From Bacteroidales bacterium UBA4230 (GTDB lineage: Bacteria > Bacteroidota > Bacteroidia > Bacteroidales > UBA932): a stretch of 10,502 nt of DNA. The translations under genes and the position numbers were made by a program. The stretch covers positions 1-10,502 of the forward strand of contig DGXO01000045.1 in NCBI GenBank assembly GCA_002395605.1, read 5' to 3'. Below, in pieces: positions 5,876-10,502 of the stretch (positions within the stretch are counted from its first letter, which is position 1; each line of letters starts with the position of its first letter). The notes under the pieces were generated by a model. That model did not search any database. It was given only the letters and a program-made list of their open reading frames with translations, and was not told where the DNA came from.

Positions 5876-5893
5876 GATGGGAGGGCTGGCAAA

Positions 5894-7171
5894 CTACTTT
5901 ATGGCCATTATCTGCAGATATTCCCCGGTGAGGCCGCCCTGGCCGTTTTGGGAATCGGCGACAAGAAGGAGGGACTGGCGGCCGCCGGAGAGAGCGGGAC
6001 CTAGGCACATGCCCTCGTAGTTGGCAAGGTTGAGGGCCGAAGTGACTATGCGCGCAACTATCTTTTTCTCTAGGATGCCGCTTTTGTCGGAAAGCGGATC
6101 CACCACATACAAGGTGCAAAGCGTGAATGCCCCCAGAGCCTTCTCAATGACGCTGCCGCCCGGAACGTACACTTCCCTTTCAAGCGTTAGGAGGCGGCCG
6201 TCCGCAAGGGCTGTCATGGCCGAAAGGCCGTGGACATAAGCCTGGGCCGAAGAAGCCTGCTCCTCCGACACCGCCGGACGGCCAAGCATGTAAATGTACC
6301 GGGCATCAGGAGTGGTGCCTGAGAAGCGCTGAAGCCTGATTATGCTGGAATGAAGGCCCTCGTCCCGGAGGGATTTTTCCGTGGCGGCCCAGAAATAGTC
6401 CCGGGCCGAATCATAAGCCAGGGCCTCGAAACCGGAGTTTGGCTGGATGGTCTTGAGGTCTTCCGGAACTTCCAGGCTTCGGCCGGTGGGCTCGCCCTCC
6501 ACGGTGTACTCCCACACGGATTGGTCGGATTCGGCACTCACAAAAAGGGTTCCGGAGGATGGCACAAACACAACGTCTTCGTTGTCACGGCCGCCCGCCT
6601 TGCCGGAGTTCCCGGGGACTTCCTTTTCCTGGATGGTCCCTATTACGCCGGTGCTGTCTATGGGAATGTTGAAAAGGTGGATGCCGCCGCCGGTGCTTTT
6701 GTCGTGGACCAGGGCGTAGATATCGCCTTTCACATGTGTGATTCCGGAGTACTCACCGGAAGCTATGGGCATGCGGTGCTGCCGAAGGTATTCGGCCCTG
6801 ATATCGGCCTCCGGAGGGGTTTCCTCATACTTTACAAGCTCCAGCGGGCCGTCTTTTTCCACCCTGGCGCTCCAAAGGGAGCCGTCGTCCATCTGGACAA
6901 ACGCCACTATGGGCCAGGTGTCCTCTGCGGTAAGGGTGTCCTTGAGTTCAACCTTGCCGGACACGGCTGGGAGGCTCTTTGAAAGGAGTGCGGGCCTGTT
7001 CTCAAGGGAATGGAGTTCAACGGCCGTGGCCTTCAGTTTCCCCGGCACCTTGAATTCCAGGTTCACGGACTTTATGGGGCCGCCGTCCTGCCCCCCGGCC
7101 TGCTTTCCGGAGGCTCCGCAGCTGAATACCCCGAGGGCCGTTAGGAATCCCCAAAGAAGTCTTGCGTCCAT
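5894..7171 (-). CDS. Lipoprotein with esterase-like/phytase-like propeller domain
   Basis: A 425-residue protein of unknown substrate. The N-terminus MDARLLWGFLTALGVFSC is a lipoprotein signal with lipobox VFSC (Cys18), so the mature protein is probably anchored to a membrane facing the periplasm or the surface. From about residue 135 it resembles the 'esterase-like activity of phytase' family (PF13449). Regularly spaced acidic motifs occur at SGEYSGI (138-144), NEDVVFVP (197-204), GFEALAYD (248-255), LTLEREV (328-334) and NYEGMCL (384-390), with sheet-forming stretches between, as in a beta-propeller whose acidic residues bind calcium. Phytase activity itself is not shown. The ATG at 7171 was chosen because the signal peptide begins there. 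It lies two bases after the tdk stop (TAAGGATG), so translation is probably coupled to tdk. A start at 7219 inside tdk would put 16 charged residues before the signal peptide. Confidence 0.8.
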   Translation of the reverse strand: MDARLLWGFLTALGVFSCGASGKQAGGQDGGPIKSVNLEFKVPGKLKATAVELHSLENRPALLSKSLPAVSGKVELKDTLTAEDTWPIVAFVQMDDGSLWSARVEKDGPLELVKYEETPPEADIRAEYLRQHRMPIASGEYSGITHVKGDIYALVHDKSTGGGIHLFNIPIDSTGVIGTIQEKEVPGNSGKAGGRDNEDVVFVPSSGTLFVSAESDQSVWEYTVEGEPTGRSLEVPEDLKTIQPNSGFEALAYDSARDYFWAATEKSLRDEGLHSSIIRLQRFSGTTPDARYIYMLGRPAVSEEQASSAQAYVHGLSAMTALADGRLLTLEREVYVPGGSVIEKALGAFTLCTLYVVDPLSDKSGILEKKIVARIVTSALNLANYEGMCLGPALSGGRQSLLLVADSQNGQGGLTGEYLQIMAIK

Positions 7172-7173
7172 CC

Positions 7174-7752
7174 TTATTCGGCGTCTTCCTTCAGAGCCTT
7201 CTGATAGCATTCCCGGCACAGGGGCTCGTAGGTATCTTTCTCGCCGAGTACCACCAGTTTCTTGGAGGCCGAAAGACGGTGGGAGTGGTTTGCCAGGGCA
7301 CCGCAGCGCACGCAGATGGCATGGACCTTCTGGACATCTTCGGCAATGGCCATAAGACCGGGCATGGGGCCGAAAGGCTTGTCCATGAAGTCTGTATCAA
7401 GGCCGGCGATAATTACGCGCACTCCCCTCTTGTTGGCGAGTTCCTGGACTACATCAATTATGCTGTCGTCGAAGAACTGGGCCTCGTCAATGCCCACAAC
7501 CTGGACGTCGGGCTCTATCTGGAGCATGCGGGAGGGTGACTTGATGGGGGTACAGGAAATGCTGTGGGAGTCATGAGACACCACGTCAAGGTCTGAGTAT
7601 CTTTTATCTATGGTGGGCTTGAAAGTGGCTATTTTCTGCTTTGCGAACTGCGCCCTTTTGAGCCTCCTTATGAGTTCTTCCGTCTTCCCTGAGAACATGG
7701 AGCCGCAAATAACCTCAATGCAGCCCGATTTTTTTGCATTTTCCAAAAACAT
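7174..7752 (-). CDS. tdk: Thymidine kinase (type II)
   Basis: Phosphorylates thymidine to dTMP with ATP, the entry step of thymidine salvage. The 192-residue protein shows the type II family signature: P-loop GSMFSGKT (17-24), DEAQFF (89-94) with Glu90 as expected catalytic base, lasso region GLDTDFMDKPFGPM (117-130), and a structural zinc site from Cys147, Cys150, Cys179 and Cys182. Length is normal for the bacterial homotetrameric enzyme. The ATG at 7752 has no clear Shine-Dalgarno sequence. A consensus promoter lies at 7782-7812, and rsmI is transcribed away from it on the other strand. The lipoprotein gene follows two bases after the stop in what looks like a two-gene operon, although no functional link is known. 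Confidence 0.97.
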   Translation of the reverse strand: MFLENAKKSGCIEVICGSMFSGKTEELIRRLKRAQFAKQKIATFKPTIDKRYSDLDVVSHDSHSISCTPIKSPSRMLQIEPDVQVVGIDEAQFFDDSIIDVVQELANKRGVRVIIAGLDTDFMDKPFGPMPGLMAIAEDVQKVHAICVRCGALANHSHRLSASKKLVVLGEKDTYEPLCRECYQKALKEDAE

Positions 7753-7764
7753 TTCCGTACTTTG
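7733..7764 (+). promoter_or_regulatory. Possible promoter of rsmI
   Basis: TTTG (7733-7736), 21 bases, then TACTTTG (7758-7764), a -7 box one base shorter than TAnnTTTG. The start would fall near 7768-7770, about 28 bases before the rsmI ATG. The -33 element lies inside tdk. The match is weaker than that of the opposing tdk promoter. Confidence 0.35.
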
Positions 7765-7781
7765 TTAGTGTTGACTTTATG

Positions 7782-7812
7782 CAAAGTTAGTCAATTATGG
7801 AGAAAAGTCAAA
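7782..7812 (-). promoter_or_regulatory. Bacteroidota-type promoter of tdk
   Basis: On the minus strand TTTG (7812-7809), exactly 19 bases, then TAACTTTG (7789-7782), a perfect consensus and the same -7 octamer as recA. The -33 element lies within the first codons of rsmI, so the divergent tdk and rsmI transcripts start within about 10 bp of each other in a 44-bp gap. Confidence 0.8.
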
Positions 7813-8543
7813 CAGGAAAACTCATCATTGTTCCAACTCCCGTTGGAAATCTGGAAGATATGACCTTCAGGGCTGTCAGGGTCCTGAAGGAGGCCGACCT
7901 AATACTCGCCGAAGACACCCGCACCACTTCCGTCCTCCTTAAGCACTACGACATCCACGTGCCCTGCCAGAGCCACCACAAGTGGAACGAGCACCAGACC
8001 GTGGAGGCCGTTAAGGAGCGCATCCTTGGCGGGCTCAACGTGGCGCTGGTCTCTGACGCCGGCACCCCCGGCATTTCGGATCCCGGTTTCCTGCTTGCGC
8101 GTGCATGTGCCGAAGAAGGGATTGTGGTGGAAACCCTCCCCGGCCCCACGGCGTGCATTCCGGCCCTGGTGTCGTCAGGTCTCCCCTGCGACCGCTTTGC
8201 CTTCGAGGGCTTCCTGCCCCAGAAAAAAGGCCGCCAAACCCATCTCAAGGCACTTTCAGAAGAGACCAGGACCATGGTTTTCTACGAATCTCCTTACCGT
8301 CTTGTCAAAACCCTGGAACAGTTTGCCGAATACTTCGGAGAGGAGCGCCGCTGCTCCGTTGCCCGTGAAATCTCCAAAAAGTTTGAGGAGCACCGCCGCG
8401 GCACCCTGAGTGAAGTTGCAGAGTGGTTCCGTGAGCACGAGCCCAAGGGAGAGATTGTAATCATAGTTGCCGGCGCCCAGCCGGAAAAACCGTCTAAACA
8501 AAAGCGTTATGGAAGAGGGGAAGAAATCGAAGAAGACTCTTAG
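7797..8543 (+). CDS. rsmI: 16S rRNA (cytidine-1402-2'-O)-methyltransferase RsmI
   Basis: Transfers a methyl group from SAM to the 2'-OH of C1402 in 16S rRNA, in the ribosomal decoding centre. The 248-residue protein is a tetrapyrrole-methylase-fold enzyme with IVPTPVGNLED (11-21), LAEDTRTT (37-44), the SAM-site loop LVSDAGTPGISDPG (84-97), PGPTACIPAL (116-125), FEGFLP (136-141) and YESPYR (163-168). It is shorter than the E. coli enzyme (about 286 residues), mainly because it lacks the C-terminal extension, and ends in a lysine/glutamate-rich tail instead. I expect this in Bacteroidota. The ATG at 7797 is preceded by an AT-rich leader without a Shine-Dalgarno sequence. The last 35 bases overlap the start of the helix-hairpin-helix gene, implying coupled translation. 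Confidence 0.96.
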   Translation: MEKSQTGKLIIVPTPVGNLEDMTFRAVRVLKEADLILAEDTRTTSVLLKHYDIHVPCQSHHKWNEHQTVEAVKERILGGLNVALVSDAGTPGISDPGFLLARACAEEGIVVETLPGPTACIPALVSSGLPCDRFAFEGFLPQKKGRQTHLKALSEETRTMVFYESPYRLVKTLEQFAEYFGEERRCSVAREISKKFEEHRRGTLSEVAEWFREHEPKGEIVIIVAGAQPEKPSKQKRYGRGEEIEEDS

Positions 8544-9435
8544 CGCCAGCTTTGTCACCGGGGCTGTCGCCCTTGTCTTTCTCATAATAGGTTATGAGGT
8601 GGCCGTGTTCGTTCACAAGGCCGCCGTGCTTCGCATTGAGGCCGCAAGGGATAAGCCGGATACCGTTTACGTATATGTTCCGGCCAATTTGGATGCGGCC
8701 GAAGACACCCTTTCTTCCGCGTTGCTTCGCAACCCTATCCGGGCAAATGCTCCAGAAAGGGTGTCTCCGGCCACATCGGTTATCCGTCGCAATGCAAAAC
8801 ACTCTCCGGCGGTGGAGGCGGTGCGGGAGGCAACCCGCAAGGTGGAATCCTTCAGTTTCAATCCCAACACCGTGAACGTGGAAGACCTCCGGCGGCTGGG
8901 TTTCAGTGAAAAACAGGCCCAGGCCATAGATAACTACCGCAAAAAGGGCGGGAGGTTCCGCAGGGCGTCGGACTTTGGAAAGTCCTACGTTGTTGCCGAT
9001 TCCGTTTTTGACCGCCTGGAGCCTTTCATCAACATCCCCAAACTGGACATCAACAAGGCCGATAGCGCCGCCTTTGACGATCTTCCCGGTATCGGCCCCT
9101 ACTTTGCCGGGAAAATGGTGAGCTACAGGGCCAGCCTCCGGGGGTATTCCAGGAAGGAGCAGCTGATGGAAATCTACAACTTTGACAGTGAGAAGTACAA
9201 TGCCCTTGAAGACCTTATAACCTGCTCTTCCCCAGAGCCTTATCCGCTGTGGAGCCTATCCGAGGAAGAGCTTTCCAAGCACCCTCATATTTCCCGTCAG
9301 GAAGCCCACGGCATTGTGCTTTTCCGGCAGCATCATTCGCCCTCCGAATGCACCTTGGAAGGGCTAAAAAAAGCCGGCGTGCTCTCAAGTGAACACGCCG
9401 ACAAACTGTCAATGTGTAAAATCCAGCCCCTTTAA
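8509..9435 (+). CDS. Membrane-anchored protein with three helix-hairpin-helix (ComEA-like) repeats
   Basis: A 308-residue protein with a short basic N-terminus, one membrane helix at about 13-35 (FVTGAVALVFLIIGYEVAVFV), a linker, and three helix-hairpin-helix units. Unit one is at about 116-175 (FNPNTVNVEDLRRLGFS..QAQAIDNYR). Unit two, at 179-238, is the clearest, with LDINKADSAAFDDLPGIGPYFAGKMVSYR-type ComEA sequence split over its hairpin. Unit three, at 247-303, is more degenerate (LSKHPHISRQEAHGIVLFR). Such domains bind the DNA backbone without sequence specificity. The topology puts them outside the cytoplasmic membrane, as in the competence DNA receptor ComEA, but no other competence gene is in the window, so a role in DNA uptake is only inference. 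The ATG at 8509 was preferred to a TTG at 8467. Its stop overlaps that of the convergent synthetase gene, and its 3' end hosts that gene's terminator. Confidence 0.88.
   Translation: MEEGKKSKKTLSASFVTGAVALVFLIIGYEVAVFVHKAAVLRIEAARDKPDTVYVYVPANLDAAEDTLSSALLRNPIRANAPERVSPATSVIRRNAKHSPAVEAVREATRKVESFSFNPNTVNVEDLRRLGFSEKQAQAIDNYRKKGGRFRRASDFGKSYVVADSVFDRLEPFINIPKLDINKADSAAFDDLPGIGPYFAGKMVSYRASLRGYSRKEQLMEIYNFDSEKYNALEDLITCSSPEPYPLWSLSEEELSKHPHISRQEAHGIVLFRQHHSPSECTLEGLKKAGVLSSEHADKLSMCKIQPL
9366..9400 (-). terminator. Terminator of the acyl-CoA synthetase gene, inside the opposing coding region
   Basis: On the minus strand CGGCGTG (9400-9394), a 12-nt loop and CACGCCG (9381-9375) form a perfect 7-bp GC-rich stem, followed by GC and then seven T (9372-9366). 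It begins 32 bases after the synthetase stop codon. The element lies wholly within the last codons of the helix-hairpin-helix gene. In the opposite direction it has no T-run. Confidence 0.75.
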
Positions 9436-10502
9436 GATGCCTTAGCGGCTTCTTCGGCCTCAAGCTTTGTATAGGCAACCTTTCCAACCAGGGTTGTGGG
9501 GAGGCTGTCACGGAACTCGTACTCTGAAGGAAGGGCGTATTTTGCAATGTGCTTCTTGCAGTAGGCCTTCAGTTCTTCCTCAATTTCCGGGCTGGGAGTA
9601 TATCCGTCCTTGAGCACGATGAAAGCCTTGACCCTCTGCATTTTAAGGGTGTCCTTGATTCCAATGACGCAGCTGCGCTGGACTGCAGGGTGGCCTTCAA
9701 TGATATTCTCAAGCTGGGAAGGATACACGTTGTAGCCGCTTGTCACAATCATTCTCTTGATCCTCTGGCGGAAGTACACGAAGCCCTCGGAGTCCATCTT
9801 TCCAAGGTCACCGGTGTGCAGCCACACATGACCATCCGGGTGGGTCTGGAGAGTCTGGCGGTTCTCCTCTTCATGGCCGATATATCCAAGCATCCTGGAA
9901 GGACCTGTGAGGCAGATTTCGCCTTCCTCGCCGTAAGGGACCTCCTCCTGGGTGCCGGGCTTACAGATCTTGAAATAAGTATCAGGGAAAGGAATGCCGA
10001 TAGAGCCTTCCTTCTCTTTGTCGTGGGGAGTAAGGCAGCAGGCGGTGACGCACTCCGTGGTGCCGTAGCCCTCACGAACGCGGACGCGGGCGTTGTGCAC
10101 CTTGAGGAAGGCGTCGAATTTCTTCTTGAGCTCAATTGTAAGGGAGTCTCCGCCGGAGAATACGCCCCTGAGACAACTAAGATCGGCCCCGTCAAGATAG
10201 CGGTTGCGGGTAATGGCCTCAAACAGGGTGGGAACACCTGCAATGAAGTTGGGCTTTGTCTTGCGGATGAGGTTTGCGTAACTCTTCACGTTGAAACGGG
10301 GCACCAGGATAGATGTTCCGCCCATGTACATCATGGTGTGGATACACACTCCAAGGCCGAAGCCGTGGAAAACGGGCATTGCGGCAAGCATCTTGGCGTG
10401 ATGGACTTCCTCGGAGGCCATGTTGGCGGTCTGCCATGCAAGGGCGTTGAAGTTAAGGTCGCTGAGCATTATACCCTTGGTGGTGCCGGTGGTGCCGCCG
10501 GA
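9432..10502 (-). CDS. AMP-forming acyl-CoA synthetase (long-chain fatty-acid--CoA ligase type), N-terminal part missing
   Basis: Activates a carboxylic acid, probably a fatty acid, to acyl-AMP and then acyl-CoA. The frame is open to the window end, so the N-terminal part lies outside; 356 residues are visible. Counting from the window edge, the phosphate-binding motif is SGGTTGTTKGIM (1-12). GYGTTE (145-150) is the A5 adenylate motif. LHTGDLGKMDSEGF (228-241) has the ribose-binding Asp232. RQRIKRMIVTSGYNVYP (245-261) is the hinge and A8 region. The catalytic lysine is in LVGKVAY (338-344, Lys341). In the first motif Thr stands where many homologues have Pro before Lys-Gly (TTKG for xPKG). Substrate chain length cannot be read from the sequence. 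The gene ends convergently against the helix-hairpin-helix gene, with stop codons sharing two bases. No partner gene for fatty-acid use is visible. Confidence 0.93.
   Translation of the reverse strand, partial: SGGTTGTTKGIMLSDLNFNALAWQTANMASEEVHHAKMLAAMPVFHGFGLGVCIHTMMYMGGTSILVPRFNVKSYANLIRKTKPNFIAGVPTLFEAITRNRYLDGADLSCLRGVFSGGDSLTIELKKKFDAFLKVHNARVRVREGYGTTECVTACCLTPHDKEKEGSIGIPFPDTYFKICKPGTQEEVPYGEEGEICLTGPSRMLGYIGHEEENRQTLQTHPDGHVWLHTGDLGKMDSEGFVYFRQRIKRMIVTSGYNVYPSQLENIIEGHPAVQRSCVIGIKDTLKMQRVKAFIVLKDGYTPSPEIEEELKAYCKKHIAKYALPSEYEFRDSLPTTLVGKVAYTKLEAEEAAKAS

Larger units (their letters stand above)
5512..5893. other. Repeat-rich intergenic region between the lipoprotein gene and recA
   Basis: This stretch of about 380 bases lies downstream of the lipoprotein gene and upstream of the recA promoter (both minus strand). 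I see no credible gene in it. Frames that stay open on either strand read through the repeats and show no family resemblance. From the recA side it holds a cluster of TTGCG/CGCAA half-sites with alternative hairpins (5524-5588), a 22-nt periodic repeat (5616-5681), a nested inverted repeat (5665-5753), and two 50-bp repeats that can fold (5774-5875). No clear terminator with a T-run follows the lipoprotein stop, so one or more of these hairpins may end that transcript. A structured small RNA is an alternative. Confidence 0.7.

Noticed and set aside
5602..5892. 96-codon minus-strand frame across the intergenic repeats
   Set aside because: Its apparent internal repeats come only from the 50-bp DNA repeats, read in two different frames (52-bp period), so it is not a repeated protein.
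6350..7355. Plus-strand open frames of about 205-210 codons
   Set aside because: They are antisense to the lipoprotein and tdk genes, whose signal peptide and catalytic motifs show the true strand.
8467..8508. Earlier TTG start for the helix-hairpin-helix gene
   Set aside because: It would overlap rsmI by 77 bases and add residues unlike the family. The ATG at 8509 gives a normal short cytoplasmic tail before the membrane helix.

Overview
The window is chromosomal DNA from a member of the Bacteroidota, most likely the order Bacteroidales. Three minus-strand genes (rlmN, recA, tdk) and rnpB have promoters of the phylum-specific type, TTTG or TTG, then 19-20 bases, then TAnnTTTG. Shine-Dalgarno sequences are weak or absent. 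The gene families also fit: a patatin fused to an outer-membrane barrel, a three-copy helix-hairpin-helix protein, an RsmI without the C-terminal extension, and a type II thymidine kinase. Species cannot be assigned from the sequence alone.

Layout. Positions 1-302 (minus) hold most of the RNase P RNA gene, cut at its 3' end by the window edge. Positions 315-5433 (minus) form a housekeeping block transcribed right to left: recA, a terminator, then a tight cluster of rlmN, a patatin/Omp85 outer-membrane protein and recX. rlmN and the patatin gene overlap by ATGA, and recX starts four bases after the patatin stop. The -7 box of the rnpB promoter contains the recX stop codon. Positions 5434-5893 are noncoding. 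They hold the recA promoter with a 9-bp inverted repeat against its start site, a cluster of TTGCG half-sites, a 22-nt periodic repeat, a large nested inverted repeat, and two near-identical 50-bp repeats that can fold. Positions 5894-7752 (minus) are tdk followed, two bases after its stop, by a lipoprotein with an esterase-like/phytase-like domain. Positions 7797-9435 (plus) are rsmI and a membrane-anchored helix-hairpin-helix protein, overlapping by 35 bases. Positions 9432-10502 (minus) are the C-terminal part of an acyl-CoA synthetase. Its stop codon overlaps that of the helix-hairpin-helix gene, and its probable terminator lies inside that gene.

The recognised genes serve DNA recombination (RecA and its modulator RecX), RNA maturation and modification (RNase P, RlmN, RsmI), thymidine salvage, envelope lipid metabolism or secretion, and fatty-acid activation. 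No phage, transposase, CRISPR or defence gene is visible. The least explained parts are the repeat-rich intergenic region at 5512-5893 and a strong excess of the heptamer GGCCGAA/TTCGGCC throughout the window. That heptamer also forms the core of the intergenic repeats.
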